A stretch of DNA of 64,000 nt from an uncultured SAR86 cluster bacterium (GCA_938048695.1 CALIUO010000007.1:278943-342942), one strand, 5' to 3'. Positions 38,198 to 49,650 are shown, counted from the stretch's first letter. Program-made: numbers and translations. The notes: generated by a model not told the origin, from the letters alone.

Positions 38198-38199
38198 TT

Positions 38200-38694
38200 T
38201 TAACCTCTACCAAGTCTTTTTGCTACTCTTGCGGGAGATTCCATTTCTCTTAGTGCTTTTAAAGTTGCTCTTACAACATTTACTGGAGTTGTCGATCCAT
38301 AACACTTGGCAAGAACATCTTTAACTCCTGCAAGTTCTAATACTGCTCTCATAGCTCCTCCAGCTATGATTCCTGTTCCTGGTGCAGCAGGTTTCATATA
38401 AACAACTGATGCTCCAAATTTTGTTTTAATTGGATACTGAATGGTGTCTCCTTTTAATTCTATGCTCACCATATTTCGTCTCGCATGATCTAGGGCTTTC
38501 TGAATCGCAATAGGCACTTCTCTAGCCTTACCTCTACCAAATCCAATTTTTCCATTACCATCACCAACTACTGTTACGGCCGTGAATCCAAAGATTCGAC
38601 CACCTTTTACAACTTTGGCAACACGGTTAACTTGAACTAACTTTTCTTCGAGAACTTCGGAGCCAAGATTTTCAGTTACAGCTGTATTTTCCAT
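38200..38694 (-). CDS. rpsE: 30S ribosomal protein S5
   Basis: 164 residues. The dsRNA-binding-like N-terminal domain ([21 protein letters not shown]) and the C-terminal domain with [18 protein letters not shown] are clear. In the spc operon between rplR and rpmD. Confidence 0.98.
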   Translation of the reverse strand: MENTAVTENLGSEVLEEKLVQVNRVAKVVKGGRIFGFTAVTVVGDGNGKIGFGRGKAREVPIAIQKALDHARRNMVSIELKGDTIQYPIKTKFGASVVYMKPAAPGTGIIAGGAMRAVLELAGVKDVLAKCYGSTTPVNVVRATLKALREMESPARVAKRLGRG

Positions 38695-38702
38695 ATTATT
38701 TC

Positions 38703-39053
38703 CTAAAATGAGAGGCCTGCTTCGCGTGCTGACTCAGCTAAAGCTTTAACACGACCATGAAATTTGTAACCTGACCTATCAAATGCTACTTTATCTATGC
38801 CCTTTTCCAATGCTCTTTCAGCAATTAGTTTTCCTACCTTAGATGCAGCTTCAATATTTCCGTTGTTATCGCTTTTAATTGACGACTCGGTAGTTGAGGC
38901 GCTGGCGATTACTTGAGATCCATCAAAAGTAGATACTTGTGCATATATATGTGAATTGGATCTGAAAACTGTAAGTCTATTGTTCTCAGATAATTCGATT
39001 TTAGATCTAGTCTTAGTTGCTCTCTTTTGTCTTTTTATATTCTTTATAGCCAT
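38703..39053 (-). CDS. rplR: 50S ribosomal protein L18
   Basis: 5S rRNA binding protein, 116 residues (E. coli 117). The C-terminal [17 protein letters not shown] and REAGLSF end are diagnostic. Four bases after rplF. Confidence 0.98.
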   Translation of the reverse strand: MAIKNIKRQKRATKTRSKIELSENNRLTVFRSNSHIYAQVSTFDGSQVIASASTTESSIKSDNNGNIEAASKVGKLIAERALEKGIDKVAFDRSGYKFHGRVKALAESAREAGLSF

Positions 39054-39057
39054 TTTG

Positions 39058-39591
39058 TTATGCTTTCTTAGATTCTTTTCTTATTATTCTTTCATCGGCA
39101 TACTTAACACCTTTACCTTTATAAGGTTCCGGTGGCCTGTAGTCTCTTATCTCAGCAGCAACTTGACCCACTAGTTGTTTGTCCATTGATTTGAGAACTA
39201 TTTCTGTATTACTGGGCAGATCTGCCGTTACACCTTCAGGTAAATCGTGAACAATAGGATGGGAAAATCCTAAGCTTAAATTTATAGAATTACCTTCTAG
39301 TGCTGCTCTATAACCAACTCCATTAATTTCAAGTTTCTTTTCAAAGCCTGTTGCGACTCCTTGCATATAATTTGCGGTTAAAGCTCGCATTGTTCCAGTA
39401 ATGGCTAGAGATTCTTTTGTATCTTTGTTTGGACTAAAGCTTATAGTGCTTTCACCTTCATTAATATCCACATCTTGATGAATCTCAAGAGACATATTTC
39501 CTAACTTACCAGAAAAAGTGATTACTCCTTGATTGTTTTCGAGAGTAACGCCTTCAGGTATTTCTAATGCTTTTAAAGATGTTCTTGCCAT
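39058..39591 (-). CDS. rplF: 50S ribosomal protein L6
   Basis: 177 residues (E. coli 177). Two related domains; [18 protein letters not shown] near the C-terminus is the family signature. 12 bases after rpsH. Confidence 0.98.
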   Translation of the reverse strand: MARTSLKALEIPEGVTLENNQGVITFSGKLGNMSLEIHQDVDINEGESTISFSPNKDTKESLAITGTMRALTANYMQGVATGFEKKLEINGVGYRAALEGNSINLSLGFSHPIVHDLPEGVTADLPSNTEIVLKSMDKQLVGQVAAEIRDYRPPEPYKGKGVKYADERIIRKESKKA

Positions 39592-39603
39592 AATTTTATA
39601 TTT

Positions 39604-39996
39604 TTAAAAAACCGAACAGATTAATTCGCCTCCGACCTTTGCCTCTCTGGCTTGTTGGTCAGTCATTAAACCTTTACTAGTAGAAACTATTGCGATACCT
39701 AGACCACCATTCACCTCTGGCAGGTCTTTGTAATTGGAGTATTGCCTCAATCCAGGCTTACTTATCCTTTTAAGTTGCTTGATTACAGGCGCACCCTCAA
39801 AGTACTTCAATTTTATTTCAATCTCTGGCTTGGAGCCTTCAGACGAGGTGAAAGAATGTATATAACCTTCTTGCTTTAGCATAGATAGAAGGGCGAGTTT
39901 CTTTGTGGAAGAAGGAACTTTAACAATTTCTTTGCTTCTTGCTTGAGCATTATTAATGCTTGAGAATAAATTGGCTATGGGATCTTGAATACTCAT
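39604..39996 (-). CDS. rpsH: 30S ribosomal protein S8
   Basis: 16S rRNA binder and, in E. coli, repressor of the spc operon. 130 residues. [18 protein letters not shown] starts it and [21 protein letters not shown] is diagnostic. Between rpsN (5 bases) and rplF. Confidence 0.98.
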   Translation of the reverse strand: MSIQDPIANLFSSINNAQARSKEIVKVPSSTKKLALLSMLKQEGYIHSFTSSEGSKPEIEIKLKYFEGAPVIKQLKRISKPGLRQYSNYKDLPEVNGGLGIAIVSTSKGLMTDQQAREAKVGGELICSVF

Positions 39997-40001
39997 AAAT
40001 T

Positions 40002-40307
40002 TTACCAGCTTGATTTAACTAGCCCTGGGATATCACCTTTCATAGCTAGTTCTCTAAGTTTATTCCTCGCTAAACCAAATTTTCTATAAACTGCATGGGG
40101 TCTGCCAGTTATTGCACATCTCCTTTGCATTCTTATTGGACTAGCGTCTCTTGGCAGTTTTTGAAGTTTTATTTGTGCTGCCTCTTTCTCATCTTGAGAG
40201 AATTTAGGGCTTCGAATTATTTCTTTTAATTCGGCTCTCTTAGCAGCGTACTTTAAAACGGTTCTTCTTCTACGCTCTTCTCTCGCTTTCATTGATGCTT
40301 TTGCCAT
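40002..40307 (-). CDS. rpsN: 30S ribosomal protein S14 (zinc-free long form)
   Basis: 101 residues, the long form typical of gammaproteobacteria. It has no CxxC pairs; only one Cys is present in [32 protein letters not shown] is the conserved C-terminal segment. In the spc operon after rplE. Confidence 0.98.
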   Translation of the reverse strand: MAKASMKAREERRRRTVLKYAAKRAELKEIIRSPKFSQDEKEAAQIKLQKLPRDASPIRMQRRCAITGRPHAVYRKFGLARNKLRELAMKGDIPGLVKSSW

Positions 40308-40319
40308 GTGTATATACCT

Positions 40320-40859
40320 CTAACCTTTAAATGGGAACTTCATAGCCCTAAGAAGAGCTTCTCCTGACTCATCATCAGAAGCAGAAGTGGATATGCAAAT
40401 ATCCATACCCCTTATCTTGTCTACTTTGTCGTAATCTATTTCAGGAAAAATTATGTGTTCCTTAATACCCATAGAATAATTACCTCTTCCATCAAAGGAT
40501 TTAGTTTCTAATCCTCTAAAATCTCTTTCCCTAGGAATTGCTATGCCAATAAGCCTCTGTAAAAACTCATACATCCTGTCACCCCTTAGAGTTACTTTGC
40601 AGCCTATGGGCATACCGTCTCTAATTTTGAAATTAGCAACTGACTTTCTAGCTTTAGTAACCAATGGCTTTTGACCTGCGATCAAGGTCATGTCCTCAAC
40701 GGCTCTTTCTAAGATTTTTTTATCATTAAGGGCTTCGCCCACACCCATGTTCAAAGTGATTTTAGTTACCTTAGGAACAGCCATAACTGAGTCTAAGCCC
40801 AATTTATCCTTTAGTTCAGGAACAACGGTGGTCTTGTAATGTTCTTTAAGTGGAATCAT
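40320..40859 (-). CDS. rplE: 50S ribosomal protein L5
   Basis: 5S rRNA binder, 179 residues (E. coli 179). [18 protein letters not shown] and [19 protein letters not shown] are diagnostic. Two bases separate it from rplX. Confidence 0.98.
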   Translation of the reverse strand: MIPLKEHYKTTVVPELKDKLGLDSVMAVPKVTKITLNMGVGEALNDKKILERAVEDMTLIAGQKPLVTKARKSVANFKIRDGMPIGCKVTLRGDRMYEFLQRLIGIAIPRERDFRGLETKSFDGRGNYSMGIKEHIIFPEIDYDKVDKIRGMDICISTSASDDESGEALLRAMKFPFKG

Positions 40860-40861
40860 TT

Positions 40862-41173
40862 TTATATTTCCTTACCTGAAGATTTAAATACTCTTACTTT
40901 TGATCCATCTTCTTGAGACTTAATCTGAACTTTGTCAGCTTTTTTAGTAGATGGATTAAAAATAGATATGTTAGACATATCTATAGAAGATTCTTTCTCT
41001 ACTACACCACCAGCTATGCCAGCATTAGGGTTAGGTTTAGTATGTCTCTTGACCATTTGGATTCCAGATACATAACATCTTCCGTTAGAAAGAATTTTTG
41101 TTACTGATCCTTGCTTCCCTTTGTCCTTACCAGCAATAACAATAACCTGATCACCTGTCTTTATCTTATTCAT
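40862..41173 (-). CDS. rplX: 50S ribosomal protein L24
   Basis: Assembly initiator protein, 103 residues. An N-terminal KOW motif ([18 protein letters not shown]) identifies it. Two bases after rplN. Confidence 0.98.
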   Translation of the reverse strand: MNKIKTGDQVIVIAGKDKGKQGSVTKILSNGRCYVSGIQMVKRHTKPNPNAGIAGGVVEKESSIDMSNISIFNPSTKKADKVQIKSQEDGSKVRVFKSSGKEI

Positions 41174-41175
41174 TA

Positions 41176-41544
41176 TTAAAGAACCTCCGGAGCTAATGAA
41201 ACTATTCTCATGAATTCTTCACTTCTAAGTTCTCTGGAAACAGGACCAAAAACCCTTGTTCCAATCGGTTGTTTTTGTGCATTTATAAGGACAGCAGCGT
41301 TATCGTCAAATCTAATAGCAGAACCATCCGATCTTCTTAGTTTATTTTTTGTTCTAACGATGACAGCATCAACTACTTCACCTTTTTTTACTCTTCCAGT
41401 CGGTATGGCTTCTTTTACAGTAACCTTGATTATGTCACCAACTTTTGCAAATTTTTTCTTTGATCCACCAAGAACTCTGATGCACATAAGCTTCCTTGCA
41501 CCACTGTTATCTGCGACTTCTAAATAGCTTTGTTCTTGTATCAT
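41176..41544 (-). CDS. rplN: 50S ribosomal protein L14
   Basis: 122 residues (E. coli 123). [21 protein letters not shown] and FGPVSRELR are diagnostic. First gene of the classical spc operon. Only 7 bases separate it from rpsQ, so no separate spc promoter fits; the S10 and spc operons are continuous here. Confidence 0.98.
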   Translation of the reverse strand: MIQEQSYLEVADNSGARKLMCIRVLGGSKKKFAKVGDIIKVTVKEAIPTGRVKKGEVVDAVIVRTKNKLRRSDGSAIRFDDNAAVLINAQKQPIGTRVFGPVSRELRSEEFMRIVSLAPEVL

Positions 41545-41551
41545 TGTTAAA

Positions 41552-41812
41552 TTATATTTCCTGTGATTTTTCTTCTACACGTAAAAGATTCCAAGACTTT
41601 GTTTTAGAAATAGGCCTGCATTCTTGAATGGTGACAAGATCTCCAGCATTGCAAGTATTTTCTTGATCATGTGCCTGGAGTTTGGAAGACCTTCTCATAA
41701 TCTTTTTGTATAAGGGGTGTCTTACTTTTCTCTCAACGAGCACAGTAATTGTCTTATCTCTTGTAGAGCTAATAACTCTACCTGTTTCTGTTCTTGTTCT
41801 TTTATCCGTCAT
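41552..41812 (-). CDS. rpsQ: 30S ribosomal protein S17
   Basis: OB-fold 16S binder, 86 residues. [19 protein letters not shown] and [18 protein letters not shown] are diagnostic. Its start lies inside rpmC (11-base overlap), implying translational coupling. Confidence 0.98.
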   Translation of the reverse strand: MTDKRTRTETGRVISSTRDKTITVLVERKVRHPLYKKIMRRSSKLQAHDQENTCNAGDLVTIQECRPISKTKSWNLLRVEEKSQEI

Positions 41813-42017
41813 TCTTTTCTTGTAGTTCTTGTTCTTTGTTCAGAGTCTTAAGTTGTGCGATAGATCTTCGGATCTCTCTGATTTTATGTGTCTCTTTTAG
41901 TTGCCCAGAGGAATGTTTAATTTTCAGCTCTAAAAGCTCTTTTCTCAACTTACCCTCTTCATCCAGCACATCAGTTGTCTTGTTTCTTAACCTATCAAGT
42001 AAACTTTCTTTAGCCAT
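41802..42017 (-). CDS. rpmC: 50S ribosomal protein L29
   Basis: Protein at the exit tunnel, 71 residues (E. coli 63), with an extended Glu/Lys/Gln C-terminus that overlaps the rpsQ start by 11 bases. [19 protein letters not shown] and [13 protein letters not shown] are diagnostic. The ATG overlaps the rplP stop (TAATG). Confidence 0.97.
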   Translation of the reverse strand: MAKESLLDRLRNKTTDVLDEEGKLRKELLELKIKHSSGQLKETHKIREIRRSIAQLKTLNKEQELQEKNDG

Positions 42018-42424
42018 TAGACTCTCCTTATGAAAGTTGTCGATATGGGCATTTTGGCGGAAGCCAATGCAAAGGCTTCTTTAGCTAGCTCTTCGTCAAC
42101 TCCTTCCATTTCATAGAGTATTTTTCCTGGCTTTATTGGGCACACCCAATATTCGACATTACCCTTGCCCTTACCTTGTCTAACTTCAAGAGGCTTTTTA
42201 GTTATCGGCTTGTCAGGGAAAACCCTTATCCAGATTTTAGCTCCTCTTTTTACATGACGGGTCATTGCTCTCCTTGCGGCCTCAATTTGCCTCGAAGTCA
42301 ACTGTCCTCTTTGAGTAGCTTTCAAACCGAAGGTACCGAAACTAAGAGTTGCCCCTCGTTGTGCATTTCCGGTATTTCTACCTTTCTGCTGTTTTCTATA
42401 TTTTGTTCTTTTAGGTTGAAACAT
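42017..42424 (-). CDS. rplP: 50S ribosomal protein L16
   Basis: 135 residues (E. coli 136). [17 protein letters not shown] start, [18 protein letters not shown] and [18 protein letters not shown] are diagnostic. Overlaps rpmC by one base; 12 bases after rpsC. Confidence 0.98.
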   Translation of the reverse strand: MFQPKRTKYRKQQKGRNTGNAQRGATLSFGTFGLKATQRGQLTSRQIEAARRAMTRHVKRGAKIWIRVFPDKPITKKPLEVRQGKGKGNVEYWVCPIKPGKILYEMEGVDEELAKEAFALASAKMPISTTFIRRV

Positions 42425-42436
42425 TATTTTTACCCT

Positions 42437-43087
42437 TTAATCAGAATCTTTGCTTTGCGTATCAAGAACTTCACCTCTGAAAACCCATGCTTTCACACCA
42501 ATGACACCGTAGGTTGTATTTGCTTCTGCGAGACCGTAGTCTACATCTGCTCTTAAAGTATGAAGTGGAACTCTTCCTTCCTTTTGTATTTCTGCTCTTG
42601 CAATTTCTGCTCCACCAAGTCTACCGGCTACTCTTATCTTCACGCCTTCAGCTCCTTGCCTCATAGCATTCTGAACAGCTCGCTTCATAGCTCTTCTGAA
42701 CATGACACGTCTCTCTAGTTGTTGAGCAACGCTTTCTGCGAGTAATTTTGCATCTAAATCAGGTTTTCTTATTTCTTGTATGCTAAGAGTTACAGGGATA
42801 CCCATTCTGTTTGTAATGTCTTCCCTCATTTTGTCGATATCTTCGCCTTTTTTTCCGATAACTATGCCAGGCCTTGCAGTATGAATCAGCACCCTAGCAT
42901 TATCGGCTGTTCTTTCTATTTCGATTCTACTAACTGAAGCATGTGAAAGCTTTTGAGTGAGATGTTCTCTAACTTCAATATCTTTTAGTAAGTTCTCAGT
43001 ATATTGAGACTTTTCAGCATACCAATTAGAAGTATGTTGAGTGGTTATTCCTAATCTAAACCCAGTTGGGTGTACCTTCTGTCCCAT
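42437..43087 (-). CDS. rpsC: 30S ribosomal protein S3
   Basis: 216 residues. The KH domain ([20 protein letters not shown] then [12 protein letters not shown]) and C-terminal S3 domain ([20 protein letters not shown]) are clear. Shorter than E. coli (233) at the C-terminus. Start overlaps the rplV stop (TAATG). Confidence 0.98.
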   Translation of the reverse strand: MGQKVHPTGFRLGITTQHTSNWYAEKSQYTENLLKDIEVREHLTQKLSHASVSRIEIERTADNARVLIHTARPGIVIGKKGEDIDKMREDITNRMGIPVTLSIQEIRKPDLDAKLLAESVAQQLERRVMFRRAMKRAVQNAMRQGAEGVKIRVAGRLGGAEIARAEIQKEGRVPLHTLRADVDYGLAEANTTYGVIGVKAWVFRGEVLDTQSKDSD

Positions 43088-43428
43088 TATTTTCCTTTTT
43101 CCTCTAAAGTTAATGCAATATTACAGCTTCTTTTGAAATATCTATCTGCTCTTCCCCTAGCTCTAGCTCTTACTCTTTTCATTGTGAAACTTTCATCAAC
43201 AGCAATAGTCGAAACGAACAAAGAATCTATATCTAGTCCTTGGTTATGTTCGGCATTAGCAATTGCAGATTCCAAAACTTTCTTAATGATATGTGCAGAC
43301 TTCTGAGGAGCAAAAGTAAGAATTCCAAGAGCTTCTTCTATGTGCTTTCCTCTAATTTGATTTGCAACTAGCCTAGCCTTCTGACTTGAAACTCTTGCAC
43401 TTCTAAGTTTTGCTGATGCTTGACTCAT
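43087..43428 (-). CDS. rplV: 50S ribosomal protein L22
   Basis: 113 residues. [21 protein letters not shown] and the tunnel-lining beta hairpin region with [13 protein letters not shown] are diagnostic. That loop is where macrolide-resistance changes arise in other bacteria; it looks wild-type here. One base after rpsS. Confidence 0.98.
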   Translation of the reverse strand: MSQASAKLRSARVSSQKARLVANQIRGKHIEEALGILTFAPQKSAHIIKKVLESAIANAEHNQGLDIDSLFVSTIAVDESFTMKRVRARARGRADRYFKRSCNIALTLEEKGK

Positions 43429-43429
43429 T

Positions 43430-43696
43430 TTACTTTCTATCTCCAGAATGCATTTTGAAGGTTCTGGTTAATACAAACTCACCTAACTTATGACCAACCA
43501 TATCTTCCTGTATAAATATAGGAACGTGCTGTCTTCCGTTATGAACAGCTATATTTAACCCAACCATATCGGGCGTAATCATAGATCTTCTTGACCATGT
43601 CTTAATCGGCTTCTTATCATTAGTAGCTACTGCTTGATCTACCTTCTTTAAAAGATGGAGGTCTACGAATGGTCCTTTTTTTAATGATCTTGGCAT
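43430..43696 (-). CDS. rpsS: 30S ribosomal protein S19
   Basis: 88 residues from ATG 43696, [19 protein letters not shown]; an open extension to 43720 falls inside rpl[21 protein letters not shown] is diagnostic. Four bases after rplB. Confidence 0.98.
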   Translation of the reverse strand: MPRSLKKGPFVDLHLLKKVDQAVATNDKKPIKTWSRRSMITPDMVGLNIAVHNGRQHVPIFIQEDMVGHKLGEFVLTRTFKMHSGDRK

Positions 43697-43700
43697 ATTT

Positions 43701-44531
43701 CTAATTTCTTCTTCTAACAATCATGCGATTGCTTGATTTGTTCTTCTTACGTGTCTTATAACCTTTAGTAGGAACACCCCAAGGAGTTACGGGATGCCTA
43801 CCTCCAGATGTCTTTCCTTCACCACCACCATGAGGGTGATCAACAGGGTTCATTGCAACACCTCGGACTGTGGGTCTAATACCCATCCATCTTTTGGCCC
43901 CAGCTTTTCCTATTGAACGCAATGAATGCTCAGAGTTAGATACACTTCCAATGGTCGCTCTGCATTCAGACAGAACCCTTCTTACTTCACCACTTCTTAA
44001 TCTAAGTGTTACATATCTACCTTCAATGGCTAAAATTTGAGCTGACGCACCAGCACTCCTCGCCATTTGGGCACCTTTTCCAGGAAATAACTCTATGCAA
44101 TGAACAACAGTACCTAAAGGCATATCTTGAAGTGGCATACAATTGCCTGCCGAGATTGAAGAATCTTTTCCAGATGAGACAGTATCTCCTACCTTTAAGT
44201 TATCTGGAGCTATGATGTACATTCTTTCACCATCGGCATAGAGTAGAAGAGCGATATTGGCTGATCGGTTAGGATCATATTCTATAGTTTCAACTTTAGC
44301 AGGGATGCCATCTTTCAGTCTTTTAAAATCAATTATCCTGTAATGTTTTTTATGTCCACCACCACGATGTCTGGTTGTAATTCTACCTTGATTATTTCTA
44401 CCTGATTTTTGTTTCTTTGCTTCAAGAAGAGGGGCGTAAGGATCGCCTTTATGAAGACCATCTCTTGAAACCCAGGATCTAAATCTTCTTCCTGGAGAAG
44501 TAGGTTTTGATTTTTTAATTTGAGTAGCCAT
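43701..44531 (-). CDS. rplB: 50S ribosomal protein L2
   Basis: 276 residues. The RNA-binding middle and the C-terminal peptidyl-transferase region [20 protein letters not shown], with the essential His, are present. ATG overlaps the rplW stop (TAATG). Confidence 0.99.
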   Translation of the reverse strand: MATQIKKSKPTSPGRRFRSWVSRDGLHKGDPYAPLLEAKKQKSGRNNQGRITTRHRGGGHKKHYRIIDFKRLKDGIPAKVETIEYDPNRSANIALLLYADGERMYIIAPDNLKVGDTVSSGKDSSISAGNCMPLQDMPLGTVVHCIELFPGKGAQMARSAGASAQILAIEGRYVTLRLRSGEVRRVLSECRATIGSVSNSEHSLRSIGKAGAKRWMGIRPTVRGVAMNPVDHPHGGGEGKTSGGRHPVTPWGVPTKGYKTRKKNKSSNRMIVRRRN

Positions 44532-44821
44532 TATTCTGAAGTCACCTCAATGGATTGACCGTCTGCGAGCCTAACATAAGCCTTTTTCCAGTCAGATTTT
44601 TTTCTAATTCTGTATCTAGATCTTTTTGTTTTTCCTTTAACTTTAATGATATTTACATCTTCAACATCAACCGAGAAATAGCCTTCTATAGCTTTCTTAA
44701 CTTGAAGCTTGGTAGCGCTGATATCGACTTTGAAAGCATATTGATTGGACTCTCCCATTAAGGTAGATACCTTCTCGGTCAGATAAGGTGATTTTATAAT
44801 TGAGTAGAGTTCAGTTTTCAT
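44531..44821 (-). CDS. rplW: 50S ribosomal protein L23
   Basis: 96 residues. Docks SRP and trigger factor at the tunnel exit. [15 protein letters not shown] and [19 protein letters not shown] are diagnostic. Overlaps rplD and rplB by one base at each end. Confidence 0.97.
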   Translation of the reverse strand: MKTELYSIIKSPYLTEKVSTLMGESNQYAFKVDISATKLQVKKAIEGYFSVDVEDVNIIKVKGKTKRSRYRIRKKSDWKKAYVRLADGQSIEVTSE

Positions 44822-45444
44822 TATGAAAGCACCTCAGTTAATTTATTTAACGTCTCAGATGTAACAACAACTTTTTCTGCTTGTATCAAAGCTGAAGGAT
44901 CTAAGGAGTTGACGGTTTGAACTTTACATTCTTTCAAGTTTTTGGAAGCTTTTACTAAGTTATCATTGTTACCTGAAAGTACAAATAAAGCTGAGTTTAA
45001 GTTCAAATCAGAAAGTATGGTCTTTACTTGAGAAGATTTGACAGGTTCATCGATTTTTAATTCATTTACAACAACCAATCTTCCCTCGTCAGCAAGCATA
45101 GACCAAATTGACCTCATGGCAGATCTGTACATTTTTTTGTTGATTTTTTTTGGTTTTATATCGCTATATACATGAGCAAAAGTCATTCCGCCACCTCTCC
45201 ATATTGGAGATCTAATAGTCCCTGCCCTAGCTCTACCAGTTCCTTTTTGTTTCCACGGTTTTTTTCCACCACCACGGACAGCTGACCTGTTCTTCTGACC
45301 TTTAGTTCTTTGATGGCTATTATGTATATAAGTATTCACTAGCTGATGAACAAGATCTTGATTAAATTCTTGATTGAAAACACCATCAGCTAATAAGACT
45401 TTAGAGTCTTCAGAGCCATTTTGATTTAGTATCTCAATTTCCAT
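44821..45444 (-). CDS. rplD: 50S ribosomal protein L4
   Basis: 207 residues. RGGGKKPWKQKGTGRARAG is the tunnel loop and family signature. In E. coli L4 also represses the S10 operon at its leader; the S10 leader at 46405-46528 is a candidate target here. Two bases after rplC and a 1-base overlap with rplW. Confidence 0.98.
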   Translation of the reverse strand: MEIEILNQNGSEDSKVLLADGVFNQEFNQDLVHQLVNTYIHNSHQRTKGQKNRSAVRGGGKKPWKQKGTGRARAGTIRSPIWRGGGMTFAHVYSDIKPKKINKKMYRSAMRSIWSMLADEGRLVVVNELKIDEPVKSSQVKTILSDLNLNSALFVLSGNNDNLVKASKNLKECKVQTVNSLDPSALIQAEKVVVTSETLNKLTEVLS

Positions 45445-45446
45445 TG

Positions 45447-46082
45447 TTATTTGACCGCAGGTTTAAGCACTACATTAGAACCAGTTGGTCCAGGTATTGC
45501 GCCCTTTATTAGTAATAAATTATTCTCTAAATCTATGGAAGCTATTTTGAGATTTTGAATTGTTTTCTTGGCATCGCCCATATGCCCTGACATTTTCTTT
45601 CCTTTCCAAACCTTTCCAGGAGTTTGGCATTGGCCAATAGAGCCTGGAGCTCTATGTGAAATAGAGTTCCCGTGAGTTGCATCTTGCATTTTGAAATTCC
45701 ATCTCTTAACAGTACCAGCAAATCCTTTTCCTTTAGATTTTCCTTGGACATCGATTTTTTGTCCTTCTTCAAATATATCAATATTTAATTTGCTGCCAAC
45801 TTCAAGGTTTTCAATATCTTCATTACTTACTTTGAATTCCCAAAGACCATCACCGGGAGCAACTGAACCTTTTTTATAATGTCCTGATAAAGGTTTGGAA
45901 ACATGTTTATCTTTCTTTTCACCAGTTGTAACTTGGACAGAGTTATAACCTTCTACATCAACAGACTTTATTTGAGTAATGGTATTTGGATTAACGCTTA
46001 CGACGCTTACAGCAAATGAATCTCCTTCAGGCGTGAAGAGTCTTGTCATACCTTGTTTTTTGCCAACTAATCCTAAGCTCAT
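45447..46082 (-). CDS. rplC: 50S ribosomal protein L3
   Basis: 211 residues. [20 protein letters not shown] and [27 protein letters not shown] region ([16 protein letters not shown]) are diagnostic. One base after rpsJ. Confidence 0.98.
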   Translation of the reverse strand: MSLGLVGKKQGMTRLFTPEGDSFAVSVVSVNPNTITQIKSVDVEGYNSVQVTTGEKKDKHVSKPLSGHYKKGSVAPGDGLWEFKVSNEDIENLEVGSKLNIDIFEEGQKIDVQGKSKGKGFAGTVKRWNFKMQDATHGNSISHRAPGSIGQCQTPGKVWKGKKMSGHMGDAKKTIQNLKIASIDLENNLLLIKGAIPGPTGSNVVLKPAVK

Positions 46083-46083
46083 A

Positions 46084-46404
46084 TTATTTATTCTCGTCTA
46101 GACTTATTTGTACAACCACACCTGCTGATAGCTCCAATTTTGTGAGTGCATCTAATGTTTTCTCTGAAGGTTCTAGGATATCAAGTGTTCTTTTGTGGGT
46201 TCTTATTTCGTACTGGTCTCTGGCGTCTTTGTCTTTGTGGGGGGATATAAGGATGGTTGTTTTGTGTTTTTTTACTGGCATTGGAATAGGACCTTTGACC
46301 TTAGCTCCAGTACGTTTGACCGTTTCCACTATTTCTTTAGCAGAACGGTCGATAAGCTTGTGGTCAAAAGCTTTAAGCCTAATTCTAATGCTTTGATTTT
46401 GCAT
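46084..46404 (-). CDS. rpsJ: 30S ribosomal protein S10 (NusE)
   Basis: 106 residues. [21 protein letters not shown] and [22 protein letters not shown] are diagnostic. S10 also acts as NusE with NusG and NusB in antitermination. First gene of the long S10-spc-alpha run. AAGGA precedes the ATG. No tuf copy lies between fusA and rpsJ. Confidence 0.98.
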   Translation of the reverse strand: MQNQSIRIRLKAFDHKLIDRSAKEIVETVKRTGAKVKGPIPMPVKKHKTTILISPHKDKDARDQYEIRTHKRTLDILEPSEKTLDALTKLELSAGVVVQISLDENK

Positions 46405-46528
46405 ATTTTTCCTTTCTAGCTCTCATAAACAGAGCGTAAAAACACCCCCCTACAGTGTAGGTTGGTTTATTAATTTAATGCGCCTTTAGCCTAGAAAGTC
46501 TAGGGATAAGGCCCCTCCAACAAAACGA
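46405..46528 (-). promoter_or_regulatory. S10 operon leader RNA
   Basis: About 120 untranslated bases before rpsJ contain three hairpins on the minus strand: CCTAGA-CTT-TCTAGG, then CCTACA-C-TGTAGG followed by GGGGTGTTTTT, then GCTCT/AGAGC just before the ribosome site. The middle hairpin with its T-run resembles an attenuator. L4-dependent attenuation in the S10 leader is known in E. coli; the role here is inference. Confidence 0.5.
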
Positions 46529-46534
46529 GCGGTG

Positions 46535-46563
46535 ATTCTAGTTTTGTGACCTCTATGTGTCAA
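46535..46563 (-). promoter_or_regulatory. Strong sigma-70 promoter of S10 operon
   Basis: Minus strand TTGACA (46558-46563), exactly 17 bases, TAGAAT (46535-46540). Transcription would begin near 46528 and drive rpsJ through rplQ, since no other promoter with room is seen downstream. Confidence 0.85.
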
Positions 46564-46575
46564 CTAAAAAAGTAG

Positions 46576-46601
46576 AAAAAACCTATATAAAAAGGGGTTT
46601 T
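46576..46601 (-). terminator. Possible weak terminator after fusA
   Basis: Minus strand AAAACC (46596-46601) pairs with GGTTTT (46578-46583) around a 12-base loop and runs into TTTTTTC. The stem is short and AT-rich, so termination would be partial. It lies 24 bases after the fusA stop and before the S10 promoter. Confidence 0.45.
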
Positions 46602-46624
46602 GACTTACTTTCTATCAAGAACTA

Positions 46625-48733
46625 CTAATCGTTTTTACTAATTATAGCTTCAGCAACGTTTGATGGGACTTCTGAATACTTCAGAGGTTCCATTGTGAAG
46701 GTTGCTCTCCCTTGAGAAGCGGATCTAATATCAGTTGCGTAACCAAACATTTCAGCAAGAGGAACTTCTCCAGAAACTATTTTTCCTGATGGTCCTTCTT
46801 CCATTCCATGCACAACACCTCTTCTTCTACTCAAATCGCCTACTACATCTCCCATATATTCTTCGGGGGTAACTATCTCAATACTCATAATAGGCTCCAA
46901 TAATACAGGGTCTGCTTTTTCTGCACCCCCCTTAAAAGCCATTGATCCTGCAACTTTGAATGCAACCTCACTGGAATCTACGTCATGATAAGATCCGTCA
47001 TAAAGAGTAACTTTTACCTTAACCAATGGATAACCAGCAATTACTCCGGCTTCCATCTGTTCTCTGCAACCCTTATCAACAGCACCAATAAATTCTCTAG
47101 GTATAGCTCCACCAACAATTTCATTAACGAATTGATAGTTTTGATCCTTATCTTCATCTTGTTCATCTAAAGGTTCCATCTTTATATAGACATGACCATA
47201 TTGGCCTCTTCCACCAGATTGACGAACAAATTTAGCTTCTTCTTCTACATATTTTCTTATGGATTCTCTGTAAGCAACTTGCGGTTTTCCAACATTAGCG
47301 TCTACGCCAAATTCACGACGCATTCTATCTACCAGTACATCGAGATGAAGCTCACCCATACCTGACATAATTGTTTGACCTGATTCTTCGTCAGTTCTTA
47401 GCCTAAAAGAAGGATCTTCTTGAGCTAGCCTACCAAGGGCTACCCCCATTTTTTCTTGATCTTCCTTAGTCTTAGGTTCTACTGCAACTGATATAACAGG
47501 TTCAGGGAAGTTCATTGATTCGAGGGTGATTTTATTTTTTTCATCGCAAAGGGTTTCACCGGTGATTGCCTCTTTCAGTCCAATTACGGCGCAGATATCA
47601 CCTGCCCTAGCTTCAGAAATCTCGTCTCGTTTATTTGAGTGCATTTGAAGCATTCTTCCAATCCTTTCTTTCTTTCCTTTAATAGGAAGATAAACAGAAT
47701 CTCCAGTGTTCAATACACCTGAATATACTCTTACAAAAGTTAAAGAACCAACAAAGGGGTCTGTTGCTATTTTGAAAGCTATACCGGCAAAAGGAGCTTC
47801 ATCATCAGAATCTCTGCTACCTTCTTCTTCATTATCCAAAATACCAGTAACAGCCTTAACTTCATTGGGTGCTGGCAAGAAATCTACTACAGCATCAAGC
47901 ATAGTCTGTACGCCTTTGTTTTTAAAAGCAGAACCACAGAGACATGGCACGATTTCATTAGCTAGTGTTCTTATTCTTATTCCTATCTTAATATCTTCTT
48001 GAGATAAGTCGCCTTCTTCAAGATACTTATCCATTAACTCTTCGTTTGCTTCTGCAGCAGACTCAACCATCATTTCTCGCCATTCTTCGGCTAGACCCAA
48101 TAAATCTTCAGGAATTTCTTCTTCGGTAAAGGTGGTTCCCATATCATCGCCGTTCCAATAAATTGCTTTCATCTTCACAAGATCAATTACACCTTTAAAA
48201 TCGTCCTCTGCCCCTATAGCTAATTGGATAGGAACTGCATTAGCACCTAATCTTGTTTTCATTTGATCTATAACCTTTAGAAAGTCTGCACCAGCTCTGT
48301 CCATTTTATTGATGAAGGCTATTCTAGGTACTTCATATCTATTGGCTTGTCTCCAAACTGTTTCAGATTGTGGTTCAACACCTGAACTACCGCAAAATAC
48401 AACTACTGCCCCGTCTAAAACTCTCAAAGAACGCTCTACTTCAATTGTGAAGTCAACGTGACCAGGTGTATCAATTATATTGAATCGATGTTGTTTAAAT
48501 TGTTTTGATGTGCCTTCCCAAAAACAAGTAGTCGCTGCTGATGTAATAGTTATCCCTCTTTCCTGTTCTTGCTCCATCCAGTCCATGACAGCGGCACCAT
48601 CGTGCACCTCTCCTATCTTATGAGAAATTCCGGTGTAGAAAAGCACTCTTTCTGTAGTTGTGGTTTTTCCTGCGTCAACGTGAGCGCAAATACCAATGTT
48701 TCTATACAGTTCTAACGGTGTAGTTCTGGCCAT
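46625..48733 (-). CDS. fusA: Elongation factor G
   Basis: Translocation GTPase, 702 residues. G1 [16 protein letters not shown]3 DTPGHVDFT and G4 NKMDRAGA are clear, and domains II-V are complete (E. coli 704). Also works with RRF in ribosome recycling. Third gene of the str operon, 19 bases after rpsG. The usual following tuf gene is absent. Confidence 0.99.
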   Translation of the reverse strand: MARTTPLELYRNIGICAHVDAGKTTTTERVLFYTGISHKIGEVHDGAAVMDWMEQEQERGITITSAATTCFWEGTSKQFKQHRFNIIDTPGHVDFTIEVERSLRVLDGAVVVFCGSSGVEPQSETVWRQANRYEVPRIAFINKMDRAGADFLKVIDQMKTRLGANAVPIQLAIGAEDDFKGVIDLVKMKAIYWNGDDMGTTFTEEEIPEDLLGLAEEWREMMVESAAEANEELMDKYLEEGDLSQEDIKIGIRIRTLANEIVPCLCGSAFKNKGVQTMLDAVVDFLPAPNEVKAVTGILDNEEEGSRDSDDEAPFAGIAFKIATDPFVGSLTFVRVYSGVLNTGDSVYLPIKGKKERIGRMLQMHSNKRDEISEARAGDICAVIGLKEAITGETLCDEKNKITLESMNFPEPVISVAVEPKTKEDQEKMGVALGRLAQEDPSFRLRTDEESGQTIMSGMGELHLDVLVDRMRREFGVDANVGKPQVAYRESIRKYVEEEAKFVRQSGGRGQYGHVYIKMEPLDEQDEDKDQNYQFVNEIVGGAIPREFIGAVDKGCREQMEAGVIAGYPLVKVKVTLYDGSYHDVDSSEVAFKVAGSMAFKGGAEKADPVLLEPIMSIEIVTPEEYMGDVVGDLSRRRGVVHGMEEGPSGKIVSGEVPLAEMFGYATDIRSASQGRATFTMEPLKYSEVPSNVAEAIISKND

Positions 48734-48752
48734 AATTTTTTAAATGTAATAA

Positions 48753-49223
48753 TTAAAATCTGAAATGTGAGAAGGCTCTATTTGCTTCTGCCATTCTATG
48801 AGTATCTTCTTTCTTTTTAACAGCTTCGCCTCTACCTTCACATGCGTCTAACAATTCATTTGCTAGTCTAAGTGTCATATTTTTTTCTGATCTTGACCTA
48901 GCGTAAGTAGCTATCCAACGCATAGCTAAGGCGCTTCTTCTGGCAGGCCTTACTTCCATTGGAATTTGGTAGGTAGCTCCCCCAACCCTTCTAGCTTTGA
49001 CTTCAACCATGGGTCCGACTTCTTCGAGAGCCTTTTCAAAAACCTCTACTGGTTCTTTATCAGATTTTTTTGAGATCTCATCAAATGCTCCGTAAATTAT
49101 TTTTTCTGCTACGGATTTCTTGCCATCTGTCATGATTTGGTTCATAAACTTAGCGACTTTAAGGTTGCCAAACTTAGGATCAGGTAAAATTTTTCTTTTT
49201 GGAGCTGCTTTTCTTCTAGACAT
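48753..49223 (-). CDS. rpsG: 30S ribosomal protein S7
   Basis: Head-assembly initiator, 156 residues. [20 protein letters not shown] and [14 protein letters not shown] are diagnostic. Two bases after rpsL. Confidence 0.98.
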   Translation of the reverse strand: MSRRKAAPKRKILPDPKFGNLKVAKFMNQIMTDGKKSVAEKIIYGAFDEISKKSDKEPVEVFEKALEEVGPMVEVKARRVGGATYQIPMEVRPARRSALAMRWIATYARSRSEKNMTLRLANELLDACEGRGEAVKKKEDTHRMAEANRAFSHFRF

Positions 49224-49225
49224 AT

Positions 49226-49597
49226 TTACTTAGGTTTCTTTGCGCCATATTTTGAGCGACGTTGTTTTCTATCATCCACACCAGCCGTATCTAAAGTTCC
49301 TCTTACAGTGTGATACCTTACTCCAGGTAAATCTTTAACTCTCCCTCCTCTGATTAATACAACAGAGTGCTCTTGCAGATTGTGACCTTCTCCTCCTATG
49401 TAAGATATAACTTCGAATCCCGAAGTGAGCCTTACTTTGCAAACTTTTCTTAAAGCAGAATTTGGTTTCTTAGGAGTAGTTGTATACACCCTAGTGCAAA
49501 CACCCCTTCTTTGAGGGGATCCTTTAAGAGCTGGTACATCTGTCTTAGATACTTTTCTCTTGCGAGGTTTTCTTACTAATTGATTAACTGTTGCCAT
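49226..49597 (-). CDS. rpsL: 30S ribosomal protein S12
   Basis: Decoding-centre protein, 123 residues. [17 protein letters not shown] keeps the Lys residues whose change gives streptomycin resistance elsewhere, and [16 protein letters not shown] keeps the second site, so it looks wild-type. First gene of the str operon with its own promoter in the 57-base gap after rpoC. Confidence 0.98.
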   Translation of the reverse strand: MATVNQLVRKPRKRKVSKTDVPALKGSPQRRGVCTRVYTTTPKKPNSALRKVCKVRLTSGFEVISYIGGEGHNLQEHSVVLIRGGRVKDLPGVRYHTVRGTLDTAGVDDRKQRRSKYGAKKPK

Positions 49598-49621
49598 ATT
49601 TATTTCTTATAAAGGTCGCGA

Positions 49622-49650
49622 ATTGTAATGAGAGGCATCATCCACGTCAA
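49622..49650 (-). promoter_or_regulatory. Sigma-70 promoter of str operon (rpsL-rpsG-fusA)
   Basis: Minus strand TTGACG (49645-49650), 17 bases, TACAAT (49622-49627), then the G+C-containing discriminator TCGCGACC. It sits directly after the rpoC stop and separates the str operon from rpoBC transcription. Confidence 0.8.
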
